Shown: positions 26,439 to 34,488 of the stretch, piece after piece
Position numbering within the stretch: position 1 is the stretch's first letter
Layout of the letters: each line of letters begins with the position of its first letter
DNA from: Herpetosiphon gulosus
Lineage (GTDB): Bacteria > Chloroflexota > Chloroflexia > Chloroflexales > Herpetosiphonaceae
Assembly: GCF_039545135.1 (NCBI RefSeq)
Contig: NZ_BAABRU010000007.1
Location: 248,001-312,000 of the forward strand
DNA: 64,000 nt
Direction of reading: 5' to 3'
The notes under the pieces: model-generated
Database searches by the model: none
The model's input: only the letters and a program-made list of their open reading frames with translations
What the model was told of the DNA's origin: nothing
Program-made: the position numbers and the translations under genes

Positions 26439-27668
26439 ATGATTCACTCAATTACCTTTCGCCGCTGGAAAAGCTTTTTCGATACAACTCTCTACCTCGA
26501 CCAAATTATGGTTTTAATTGGCATGAATGCCAGTGGCAAATCGAATGTACTTGATGCTTTGAGTTTGTTAAAAGCTTTAGCCGATGGCGAAGAATTACAA
26601 GAAGCTCTAGGCAATTTGCGTGGCGGAGCTGAGTGGTGTGTTCTACAGGGCTATGATTCATTTGAATTAGAGGTTGAGATTCATCAAAATGAAATTGATA
26701 AGAGTCAAGAGAAATATATATATACGATTAGGATTAATGTAAAAAATAACATATATATTGAATATGAATCCCTAGAATTATATGAAGAAAAAGATAAAGG
26801 ATTATTTTTATATAGAACAGAAATCAATAACGATGATTCTAATATATTTAGATTAGATATTCTAAGTGAAAATAATTCTTATGATAAAATTGGAGTTATA
26901 ACATCAGGAGAAAGTATACTAAGTCAAGTATTCAAAATAAATGATAATAAATTAGTTAACAGTACCATTAAATATATCATTCAAATATTTCGTAATATAT
27001 TTGTTTTCGATCCAATACCTAATAGAATGCGTAGTTTCTCAAAAATATCATCTTTATTGATAAAAGATGGCTCTAATATAAGTGGTGTCATTGCTTCTTT
27101 TGATGAGGAATTTCGCAAAGGTCTACAAAAACAAATATCTGATTATATAACACGTCTCCCTGAGCATGATGTTGGTAAAGTATGGGTCGAAAAAGTTGGT
27201 AAATTTAATAGTGATGCAATGCTGTATTGCGAGGAAACTTGGCCAAATGGCCAGAAATTTATTGTTGATACTCGCGGCATGTCTGATGGCACATTGCGCT
27301 TTTTGGCAATTGTGACGGCTTTATTGACTCGGCCAGAAGGCAGCAATTTGATTATCGAGGAAGTTGATAATGGTTTGCACCCATCACGCGCCAAGCTACT
27401 GCTAGAGATGTTGCGCGAAATTGCGGTCAAGCGCCAGATCGATATTTTGGTTACAACCCATAATCCTGCCTTGCTCGATGCAATGACCCCCGATTATATT
27501 GGCTTTATCACGGTTGCGCATCGGAATCCTCAAGGTTATAGCGAATTGACCTTGCTTGATGAGGTTGATGCGCTGCCCAAGCTCTTGGCCAGCGGTGGAG
27601 TTGGTTATCTGGCAACGACTGGCAAACTTGATCATGCTATTGAGAATGAGCAGGAGCAAGGCGAATGA
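26439..27668 (+). CDS. AAA_21-type (OLD/RecF-like) ATPase of a two-gene unit
   Basis: About 409 residues from the ATG (TTG six bases earlier is possible). It is an SMC/ABC-like split ATPase: Walker A GMNASGKSN near residue 28, signature-like MSDGTLRFLA, Walker B LIIEEVDNGLHPS, and H-loop VTTHNPALLDA. The N- and C-terminal parts use the host-like codon style. The middle (about 26690-27230) is very AT-rich with ATA and AGA codons and beta-rich sequence, as if recently acquired. The ATGA overlap with the PIN-like gene links the two tightly. Families with this ATPase often drive phage-defence effectors; that role is inference. Confidence 0.85.
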   Translation: MIHSITFRRWKSFFDTTLYLDQIMVLIGMNASGKSNVLDALSLLKALADGEELQEALGNLRGGAEWCVLQGYDSFELEVEIHQNEIDKSQEKYIYTIRINVKNNIYIEYESLELYEEKDKGLFLYRTEINNDDSNIFRLDILSENNSYDKIGVITSGESILSQVFKINDNKLVNSTIKYIIQIFRNIFVFDPIPNRMRSFSKISSLLIKDGSNISGVIASFDEEFRKGLQKQISDYITRLPEHDVGKVWVEKVGKFNSDAMLYCEETWPNGQKFIVDTRGMSDGTLRFLAIVTALLTRPEGSNLIIEEVDNGLHPSRAKLLLEMLREIAVKRQIDILVTTHNPALLDAMTPDYIGFITVAHRNPQGYSELTLLDEVDALPKLLASGGVGYLATTGKLDHAIENEQEQGE

Positions 27669-28174
27669 CACAGGTCTTAGTGATTGATACATCTATTTTA
27701 TGTGTTTGGCTGCAAGTTCCGGGTAAAACAACCTGCGGTTCAGATGAACATAAATGGGACTATCCCAAAGTCAAAGCAATTATTGAAGGCTATATTCAGA
27801 AAGGTGCTACGATTGTCTTACCGCTAGCTTCGTTGATCGAAACAGGCAACCATATTGCCCAAGCTGATGGCAATATTTACCCCATTGCTCAACGATTAAT
27901 GGATATTGTTGATAAAACGTTAAATGCAGAAAGCCCATGGGCGGCATTTTCTGGTCAGCCTAATTTAGAGCAACAATTAAGATCGTTGATTGGCTCATGG
28001 CCGGAACAAGCTAAACAGAAGCTTTCGTTTGGCGATGCTATGATTATTGATATAGCAGCATTTTATGCCAAGAATTATCAGGTTGAGATATTAACTGGCG
28101 ATGCCCAATTAAAATCATTTGAGCCAGCACCACCAAGCGCAATTCCAAGTTTAACTCCCCGCCGCCGCAAATAA
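27665..28174 (+). CDS. PIN-like nuclease partnered with the AAA ATPase
   Basis: 169 residues. The acidic pattern fits the PIN fold: Asp in LVIDTSIL, Glu in LIETGNH, Asp in LSFGDAMIIDIA, Asp in LTGDAQLKSFEP. PIN proteins usually cleave RNA. The start codon overlaps the stop of the ATPase gene (ATGA), so the two are translated together. No VapB-like antitoxin is present. The protein ends with a basic RRRK tail. Confidence 0.75.
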   Translation: MTQVLVIDTSILCVWLQVPGKTTCGSDEHKWDYPKVKAIIEGYIQKGATIVLPLASLIETGNHIAQADGNIYPIAQRLMDIVDKTLNAESPWAAFSGQPNLEQQLRSLIGSWPEQAKQKLSFGDAMIIDIAAFYAKNYQVEILTGDAQLKSFEPAPPSAIPSLTPRRRK

Positions 28175-28215
28175 AAAAGCCCCGCGACCAATACCTAAGC
28201 ATCAATCGCGGGGCT
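28173..28215 (-). terminator. Intrinsic terminator of thrS (shared with the converging PIN gene)
   Basis: AGCCCCGCGA / TCGCGGGGCT stem; minus-strand reading ends in six T. The thrS gene stops just after it on the map. Confidence 0.85.
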
Positions 28216-28224
28216 TCGCCTTAA

Positions 28225-30039
28225 TTATTGATAATTGGCTACTTCGGCCTTGATGCGTGCGATGAACTCATCGACGCTGATTGAACCGAGGTCGCCGCCA
28301 GAGCGTTGGCGTACCGCCACAGCTCCGGCTTCTTCTTCTTTATCGCCCACCACCAACATATACGGAATCTTGAGTTTTTGGGCATCGCGAATTTTGGCGT
28401 TCATACGATTGTTGCTAGCATCAACTTCAACCCGCAAGCCTTGAGCATTCAGTTTAGCCGCCACCGCTTCAGCATACGCCACATGACGATCGGTAATTGG
28501 CACTAACGTGACTTGAACTGGAGCCAACCACACCGGAAACGCCCCAGCATATTGTTCAATCAACGTGCCCACGAAACGCTCGATCGAGCCAAATGGCGCT
28601 CGGTGAATCATAATTGGCCGATGCTTTTGGCCATCTTCGCCCGTGTACTCAATTTCAAAGCGCTCGGGCAAGTTGTAATCGACCTGCACCGTACCAAGCT
28701 GCCATTGGCGACCAAGCACGTCGCGGAAGATGAAGTCGAGTTTTGGCCCATAGAACGCAGCTTCGCCTTCGACCACAACGTAATTGAGGCCTTTCTTTTC
28801 AGCAGCATTGATGATCGCACTTTGCGCTTTTTCCCAAATCTCATCCGAACCGATGTACTTGGGATTGCCCACCTCGCGCAAGCCGACCCGCGCTTGGAAA
28901 TCCTTCAAGCCCATCGTACCAAACACGAAGAGAATCAAGTCAACAACTTTCAAAAATTCTTCTTCCAGTTGATCGGGCGTGACGAACAGGTGCGAATCAT
29001 CGACCGTGAACGAGCGTACCCGCAGCAAGCCGGTTAATTCGCCGCTGTGTTCGTAGCGATAGACCGTACCAAATTCGGCCAAGCGCAAGGGCAAATCGCG
29101 ATACGAACGTGGTTCGCTAGCATAAATTTCAATATGATGCGGGCAGTTCATCGGCTTAAGCAGATAAATTTCGCCCTCGGGATTTTCAGGGTCATCGTTT
29201 TCGATTTCACGCATCGGCGGGAAAATGCCATCGCGATAGGTATACCAGTGACCGCTCGTTTTGTAGAGATCGATCTTGCCCATATGCGGCGTGACAACTG
29301 GCAAGTAGCCGCGTTCAATCTGCGCTTGACGCAGGAAACGCTCCAAGACATCGCGCAAAATTGCACCTTTGGGCAGCCACAACGGCAAGCCAGCCCCAAC
29401 TTTTTGCGAGAAGGTGAACAAGCCTAATTCGCGGCCAAGCTTGCGGTGATCACGCTTTTTGGCTTCTTCTTGCTGCCACAAGTAATGGTCAAGCTCTTCT
29501 TTCGATGGCCAAACCGTGCCATAGATGCGCTGCAACATTGGGCGTTTTTCATCGCCACGCCAGTATGCGCCCGAAACCCGCAGCAACTTAAAGCCATTCG
29601 GCGGAATATCGCCTAAGCTTTCGACGTGTGGCCCTTTGCACAAATCTTCAAACGAATCGTGTTTGTAGGTTGAGATGATCGTATCGCTGGCGGCGGCTTT
29701 TTCGCCATATTCATCTTCGCCCTTGGCCAAACCTGCGATCAACTCAAGCTTGTAGGGCTGATTTTTGAATAACTCACGGGCTTCGTCTGCTGAAACTTCA
29801 CGATAAGCAAAGCGATGTTTGGCCTTGATGATTTTGCGCATCTTGGCCTCGATGTCCTTGAGATCATCGGGCGTTAATGGGCGTGGCAAATCAAAATCGT
29901 AGTAAAAGCCATTTTCAACTGGCGGGCCGATCGCAATCTTGCCATCGGGGAAAATTTCGAGTACAGCTTGGGCCAATACGTGCGCCGTCGAGTGACGCAA
30001 GCGATACAGTGGCTCATTATCTGGATTGACTGGTGGCAT
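28225..30039 (-). CDS. thrS: Threonyl-tRNA synthetase lacking the TGS domain
   Basis: 604 residues against about 640 for typical bacterial enzymes; it starts directly at the editing-domain region with LRHSTAHVLAQAV (HxxxH), so the N-terminal TGS domain is missing. The editing and class II catalytic domains are otherwise complete: MNCPHH (zinc Cys), PLRLAEFGTVYRYE and RVRSFTVDDSH (motif 2), PIMIHRAPFGSIERF (motif 3), and a C-terminal anticodon-binding domain. It charges tRNA-Thr. The T-box leader 1.1 kb upstream may control it through two intervening genes. Confidence 0.95.
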   Translation of the reverse strand: MPPVNPDNEPLYRLRHSTAHVLAQAVLEIFPDGKIAIGPPVENGFYYDFDLPRPLTPDDLKDIEAKMRKIIKAKHRFAYREVSADEARELFKNQPYKLELIAGLAKGEDEYGEKAAASDTIISTYKHDSFEDLCKGPHVESLGDIPPNGFKLLRVSGAYWRGDEKRPMLQRIYGTVWPSKEELDHYLWQQEEAKKRDHRKLGRELGLFTFSQKVGAGLPLWLPKGAILRDVLERFLRQAQIERGYLPVVTPHMGKIDLYKTSGHWYTYRDGIFPPMREIENDDPENPEGEIYLLKPMNCPHHIEIYASEPRSYRDLPLRLAEFGTVYRYEHSGELTGLLRVRSFTVDDSHLFVTPDQLEEEFLKVVDLILFVFGTMGLKDFQARVGLREVGNPKYIGSDEIWEKAQSAIINAAEKKGLNYVVVEGEAAFYGPKLDFIFRDVLGRQWQLGTVQVDYNLPERFEIEYTGEDGQKHRPIMIHRAPFGSIERFVGTLIEQYAGAFPVWLAPVQVTLVPITDRHVAYAEAVAAKLNAQGLRVEVDASNNRMNAKIRDAQKLKIPYMLVVGDKEEEAGAVAVRQRSGGDLGSISVDEFIARIKAEVANYQ

Positions 30040-30187
30040 TTGAAACTCCTAGAAAGTCAAAAGGCAAAGGTCAAAAGGCAGAAATGCCTCAATCTCAATT
30101 TTCGATCATATTTTGGCTAATGGATAAATCAGAAGGCAAACTACAAATCAGATTTTGATTTTTGACTTCTGATTTTTGACTTTAATC
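30040..30187. repeat. Low-complexity inverted repeats upstream of thrS
   Basis: A cluster of the TCAAAAGGCAAA / GATTTTTGACTTCTGATTTTTGAC type. AAAGTCAAAA near 30053 pairs with TTTTGACTTT near 30175, and AAATCAGAAG pairs with CTTCTGATTT, giving a potential long hairpin in the 5' region of the thrS mRNA. The same sequence style recurs at 30480-30540. Confidence 0.6.
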
Positions 30188-30412
30188 TTACCAACATGGC
30201 ATGAGATGACGTGGGGCTTCTGGTTGGTTAGCCAAATCGCGCTGATAAACTAATTTGAGCATAGCGGCGCGATACTCAGCGCTATCAATTAGTTGCCAAC
30301 CTTCGGCGAATAACTGAGCATCCATGGCGGCGCGGTCGGGCCATTCGCGAGCCTCGGCAGCACAGGGAGCGTCGCCCTGAACTGGGGCATAAGCAATTAA
30401 ATATTCCAACAT
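30188..30412 (-). CDS. Hypothetical protein, 74 residues
   Basis: AAAGGAG precedes the ATG at eight bases. The protein is soluble-looking, with a strand (MLEYLIAYAP) followed by helices rich in Ala; no family recognised. It lies between the membrane protein and thrS on the same strand. Confidence 0.6.
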   Translation of the reverse strand: MLEYLIAYAPVQGDAPCAAEAREWPDRAAMDAQLFAEGWQLIDSAEYRAAMLKLVYQRDLANQPEAPRHLMPCW

Positions 30413-30552
30413 TGTTCTGCTCCTTTAAGTGATTAATTGGGCCAGTATCACTTTCGTCCAGAACGATCACCCCCTTTCCATAAAATCAGAAGGCAAAAAT
30501 CAAAAGGCAAAACAGGCTAGCCTCTGTTCTATGCTCTTTGTTCTATGTTCTG

Positions 30553-31158
30553 TTATTGGGCTTCGACGGTAGCGGTGAGCACGCCTTCGCCGACTTCGAT
30601 TGCTGTAATCCGTTGGCCATTGGCAGTTAATTGGCTGTTGAGTTTGGTCTCAAGGGTTTGGGACAATTGTTCAGCATCAAGGAAAAAGCCCAGAGCGCCG
30701 TCAATTTGGGCATCAACCACATCAATTCGGCCATCAGCGGTTACCTGAACTCCGGCGCTGGCGCTTCCAGTCATGCCATATGCGCCGACAGTTGCGCCCA
30801 AACGGCCTGGCGTAAAACGCACAGTCGCACTATCCAAGGGGCTAATTTCATTGGGATTAGCCTGAATATACTGGTTAATTTCAGTATCGGTCACTTGAAC
30901 TACGCCTTGAAAGCCAGCCGGAATTTCGCTATTTGGGCCGCCAAGTTGCTCATCGAGCTTGCGATCAATTTGTTGTTCGAGTTGGCCACCCAAGGTATTA
31001 CCTGCTTGTTCACTGAGCATTGGCCGTAAATAGAAATAGACTCCCAACAGGCCACCTAAGGCCAAAAACACAAAAATTGTCAGGGTGGTCAAACAACCAA
31101 ACAGACAACCGCGGCGGCGTGGTGGCGGTGGTGGTGCATAGCCATAGCCGTAACCCAT
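30553..31158 (-). CDS. Hypothetical membrane-anchored protein, first gene behind the T-box
   Basis: 201 residues. A Gly/Tyr/Pro-rich cytoplasmic tail (YGYAPPPPPRRRG) precedes one membrane helix (LTIFVFLALGGLLGVYFYL). The outer part has repeated beta-like sequence (VVQVTDTEINQYIQANP, VQVTADGRIDVVDAQIDG, ITAIEVGEGVLTATVE), somewhat like LmeA/DUF2993 lipid-binding proteins, but I am not sure. AGGAGG precedes the ATG. It is the first gene after the T-box leader, which is unusual because it is not a synthetase or a known amino-acid gene. Confidence 0.75.
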   Translation of the reverse strand: MGYGYGYAPPPPPRRRGCLFGCLTTLTIFVFLALGGLLGVYFYLRPMLSEQAGNTLGGQLEQQIDRKLDEQLGGPNSEIPAGFQGVVQVTDTEINQYIQANPNEISPLDSATVRFTPGRLGATVGAYGMTGSASAGVQVTADGRIDVVDAQIDGALGFFLDAEQLSQTLETKLNSQLTANGQRITAIEVGEGVLTATVEAQ

Positions 31159-31179
31159 ACAAAACCTCCTGTGGTGCTG

Positions 31180-31440
31180 TTAAACAAAAAAGCCCCGTCC
31201 ATTACACATAGGACGAAGGCAAACATAAACCTCGTGGTTCCACCTAATTTCCAAATTAGCCAGCACTAATTTGCTTAAGTTGTCCGTTAGCGGGGACAAA
31301 GCGCATCGGTCTACTAGCCACATGGCGTTGGGCGATGAACTCAGAGGGGGTATTGTTTGCATCCGTGCCAGCAACGCTCGCAATCTATGGCGCTGCTTCC
31401 CTGATGGTGTGACTCAAACAACATGGCCTCATCACAGTTG
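31180..31440 (-). promoter_or_regulatory. T-box riboswitch leader
   Basis: Read on the minus strand, the T-box core TGGAACCACG (31233-31242) is followed by a terminator hairpin (GCCTTCGTCC / GGACGGGGC) with six T at 31186-31220. Upstream, a Stem I can be drawn: GTGATGA pairs with TCATCGC, and TTGTTTG with CAAACAA, leaving an internal loop with ACC at 31349-31351 as a candidate specifier (threonine). A hairpin GTCC/GGAC near 31280-31300 fits Stem III. It should switch on transcription when uncharged tRNA binds. The threonine assignment is a hand-folding inference supported by thrS further downstream. Confidence 0.8.
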
Positions 31441-31529
31441 AGTTATTCAATTGTGCTAGATGCTACCATACCTTGGCTTGCTTCGTCAATCCGCCCTTTG
31501 AACGAGAATGCGTTGCACCTGATCACCAC

Positions 31530-31587
31530 CCCTCTGACTCAAGGCGGGGAACTCAGGGTGTCTACATCCCCCTGCTCCCCCTACAGC
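31530..31587 (-). repeat. Copy of the AGGGGG-GCAGGGGGATG repeat
   Basis: On the minus strand: TAGGGGGAGCAGGGGGATG, then ACACCCTGAGTTCCC. It matches the copy at 37431-37490 at most positions in opposite orientation. Confidence 0.7.
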
Positions 31588-31666
31588 ACAATTTTTACAG
31601 AAAAGACATACTCCGCTAGAGATGACACGGTGATTTTAGCCAAATCACATCGAATAAATAATGCTA

Positions 31667-31695
31667 TTGCCGATTGGTGCAGGCTCAAGTATGAT
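31667..31695 (+). promoter_or_regulatory. Promoter of the AlkD-like gene
   Basis: TTGCCG, 17 bases, TATGAT, ending 31 bases before the ATG. Confidence 0.55.
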
Positions 31696-31726
31696 ATCAG
31701 CGAACATTTGAGCTACTGAGGTACGT

Positions 31727-32503
31727 ATGGCTGAATCACGCAAGGGCGCAACCAAACTGGCCAATATTTCGCCTGACATTTTGCAGCAACTCAATACTGG
31801 TCAACTTGCCACGGCTAATTTGATGGAAGGTTTGGCGATTGATTTTCAACAATTATGGCAACATTGTTTTGCCGAATTGCCTGCATCTGCCTTGGCGAGT
31901 TATGACCCAGCGGCGGGAGTCGTCAAACGCATGCAAATGATGGGCCAAATTCTCAATCAATCCTTGGGATTTGGTGCGTTCAATCGTGTGGCAACCCATC
32001 ATGCTGATACGGTGCGTGGTTGGGCCGCCTTTATGCTAGCCGATCAGGCTAATTTGAGCGTTGCTGAGCGATTAAATTTGGTGCAACCCTTGGCCGATGA
32101 TGCCCATTTTGGCGTGCGCGAATGGGCTTGGCTAGCCTTGCGCCCCCAACTTACCGCCGATTTAGCCACTAGTTTAAATGTATTGCAGACTTGGGTTGCC
32201 GATAGCTCAGAGAATATTCGGCGCTTTGCAATTGAGGCGTTGCGGCCACGCGGAGTTTGGTGTAGTCATATCAATCAATTAAAACAAAACCCAGCCTTGG
32301 CGCTTGAGCTTTTAACACCAGTGCGCTCCGACACCAGCCGATATGTCCAGCTTTCGGTCGCCAATTGGCTCAACGATGCTAGCAAAACCCAGCCAAGCTG
32401 GGTTGAGCAATTAACCGAGCAATGGTTGGTTGAATCGCCAAGCGCTGAAACGCGCTGGATCGTAAACCATGCCACTCGCAGTTTGCGCAAAACCAAAGCC
32501 TAA
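31727..32503 (+). CDS. AlkD-like DNA alkylation repair protein (HEAT repeats)
   Basis: 258 residues of helical HEAT-like repeats. The segments REWAWLALRP and RRFAIEALRPRGVW follow the alternating Trp/Asp/Arg pattern of the AlkC/AlkD glycosylase family, which removes positively charged alkylated purines. The exact catalytic Asp is not certain by eye. The ATG lies eight bases after TGAGGT. Confidence 0.75.
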   Translation: MAESRKGATKLANISPDILQQLNTGQLATANLMEGLAIDFQQLWQHCFAELPASALASYDPAAGVVKRMQMMGQILNQSLGFGAFNRVATHHADTVRGWAAFMLADQANLSVAERLNLVQPLADDAHFGVREWAWLALRPQLTADLATSLNVLQTWVADSSENIRRFAIEALRPRGVWCSHINQLKQNPALALELLTPVRSDTSRYVQLSVANWLNDASKTQPSWVEQLTEQWLVESPSAETRWIVNHATRSLRKTKA

Positions 32504-32659
32504 GATTGCCAAACAACCAGCGAATCGGTAGATAGACCGATCTCACATTGAGCAATTTCGGTTAAGCTATGCTGTAGCTCGGATGTTTGTATGACATGGG
32601 ATCAATGGTGGCGAGATTGACTGCCAAGCGCCATCGTGTGCTAAATGTGGGAGTATCTA

Positions 32660-34447
32660 ATGGCCAAACGTGAATTTTCGGTTAAACATGAATATAACTA
32701 CCCGCGAAGTAGCTCAATTCGCTGGATTATAGCGCATGTTTGGCGCTATTGGTTTTTAGCCTGTGTGGTGTTGCTCTGTTTTCTTGGGTCGTGGGTGACC
32801 TACTCGCAGGCACGGGTCGTGATCGGCGCTGTGGCGGCGCTGCTGGAAGTGCCCTTCGATGCTGCTGAATTGCTGCGCCTTTCGCTGATTATTTTGGCTC
32901 TTTTGGTTGGCGATGGTTTTTGTTTGTGGTTTGGCAGTTTGGCGGGCGAAACAATTGCCGCCCGTTTCGAGGCCGATGCCCGCGAAGAGCTGTATATCAG
33001 TTTGCTCGGCAAAAGCCAAGCCTACCACGACCGCCAACGGGTCGGCGATTTGATGGCGCGGGCTACCGATGATACCAGCCAACTTGCCAGCATGATTGTG
33101 CCCGGCAGCACCATGATTTTTGAAAGTATTTTGGGGATTGTGGTTCCGCTGACCTATATTGGCTTTATTAAACTTGAGTTATTGTTAGTGCCATTGGGCT
33201 TTGTAGCCTGTTACATCATCGCGGTGCGACGCTATGTGCGACGCTTGAATCCGGTTGTGGCTGAGCAACGCGAACAATTTGGCAAGCTCAATGCTGGCCT
33301 CGAAGAAACCATCTCAGGGATTGAAGTAGTTAAGGCCAGTGCCCGCGAAGGTTTTGAACGACTGAAATATCGCCGCCATGCGCGAGGCTTTCGCGATTTG
33401 TTTGTGCAACAAGGTCGAATTGAAGCTCGTTATATTCCACTCTTGCTGTTTGGCATCACCTTTGGCCTGACCTTTTTGCACACGATGATTTTATTTGATC
33501 AAAATCGGATTAGCATCGCCGATATTATTGCAGTAATGAGTTTGATTGGCTTGTTGCGCTTCCCAACCTTTATCTCGTTGTTTGCCTTTACCTTGGTGCA
33601 AACCGGGATCGCCAGTGCAGGTCGGATTTTGGGTGTAATCAAAGAGGAAACTGAGCTAGACGAAAATACCCAAGGCCATCAAGCAGCAATTAAAGGTGAA
33701 TTGCGCTTCGAAAATGTGCAATTTGGCTATGAAGCTCAGCCAATCTTGCATGATGTTTCGTTCAGCGTCAAACCTGGCCAAACCGTGGCAATCGTTGGGC
33801 AAACTGGCTCAGGCAAAAGTGCCCTAACCCAGTTGGTCAACCGCACTTACGATGTGCAATCTGGCCGCGTATTAATTGATGGAATTGACGTGCGCGAGTG
33901 GAATTTGGATACATTGCGCTCACAAATTTCTAAAATTGAGCAAGATGTCTTTTTATTCTCACGCACAATTGGCGAGAATATTGCTTTTGGTGCACCCAAC
34001 GCCAGCCGCGAACAAATTATCGAGGCAGCCAAAGCGGCCCAAGCCCACGATTTTATCAGTTCATTCGTCAATGGCTACGATACCGAAATTGGCGAGCGTG
34101 GCGTGACGCTCTCTGGGGGGCAACGCCAGCGCATCGCCTTGGCACGGGCCTTTTTGAGCAACCCGCGCATCCTGATTTTGGATGATTCGACGAGCGCGAT
34201 CGATAGTGCGACCGAAGATCAAATTCAACGGGCGATTCGTGAAGCGCAGCGTGGCCGCACCACCCTGCTGATTACCCACCGACTTTCACAAATTCGCTGG
34301 GCCGATGTGATTTTGGTGCTTGATGGTGGGCGAATTGTGGCCGCTGGCAGCCATGAACAACTGCTACGCACCTCAAGCCACTACCGTCGGATCTTTGCCC
34401 GCTATGAAAGCTCGCTGCCACCAATTGAAGCCGCCGTTTTGGCCTAA
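32660..34447 (+). CDS. ABC exporter half-transporter with degenerate Walker B
   Basis: About 595 residues from the ATG preceded by GGGAG. Six membrane segments (type IV exporter fold), then a nucleotide-binding domain: Walker A GQTGSGKSA, Q-loop SKIEQDVFLF, signature LSGGQRQR, Walker B ILILDDSTSAID, and H-loop ITHRL. The catalytic Glu after the Walker B Asp is Asp, as in the degenerate subunits of heterodimeric exporters (TM287/BmrC type). No partner gene lies next to it. Confidence 0.92.
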   Translation: MAKREFSVKHEYNYPRSSSIRWIIAHVWRYWFLACVVLLCFLGSWVTYSQARVVIGAVAALLEVPFDAAELLRLSLIILALLVGDGFCLWFGSLAGETIAARFEADAREELYISLLGKSQAYHDRQRVGDLMARATDDTSQLASMIVPGSTMIFESILGIVVPLTYIGFIKLELLLVPLGFVACYIIAVRRYVRRLNPVVAEQREQFGKLNAGLEETISGIEVVKASAREGFERLKYRRHARGFRDLFVQQGRIEARYIPLLLFGITFGLTFLHTMILFDQNRISIADIIAVMSLIGLLRFPTFISLFAFTLVQTGIASAGRILGVIKEETELDENTQGHQAAIKGELRFENVQFGYEAQPILHDVSFSVKPGQTVAIVGQTGSGKSALTQLVNRTYDVQSGRVLIDGIDVREWNLDTLRSQISKIEQDVFLFSRTIGENIAFGAPNASREQIIEAAKAAQAHDFISSFVNGYDTEIGERGVTLSGGQRQRIALARAFLSNPRILILDDSTSAIDSATEDQIQRAIREAQRGRTTLLITHRLSQIRWADVILVLDGGRIVAAGSHEQLLRTSSHYRRIFARYESSLPPIEAAVLA

Positions 34448-34453
34448 AATACA

Positions 34454-34483
34454 ATGCGCCACTAGCGATTGCTGGTGGCGCAT
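34454..34483. terminator. Bidirectional hairpin between converging genes
   Basis: ATGCGCCA / TGGCGCAT stem after the ABC exporter and before the end of the minus-strand receiver gene. T-runs are weak on both sides. Confidence 0.5.
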
Positions 34484-34488
34484 CCTTA

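Larger units (their letters stand above)
31441..31726. other. Intergenic region with a promoter and a repeat
   Basis: 286 bases between the T-box and the AlkD-like gene. It holds the repeat at 31530-31587 and the promoter at 31667-31695. No gene seen; the open frame covering 31423-31719 has no ribosome site. Confidence 0.55.

Noticed and set aside
31423-31719. Open frame upstream of the AlkD-like gene
   Set aside because: It runs through a repeat and the promoter; no ribosome site.
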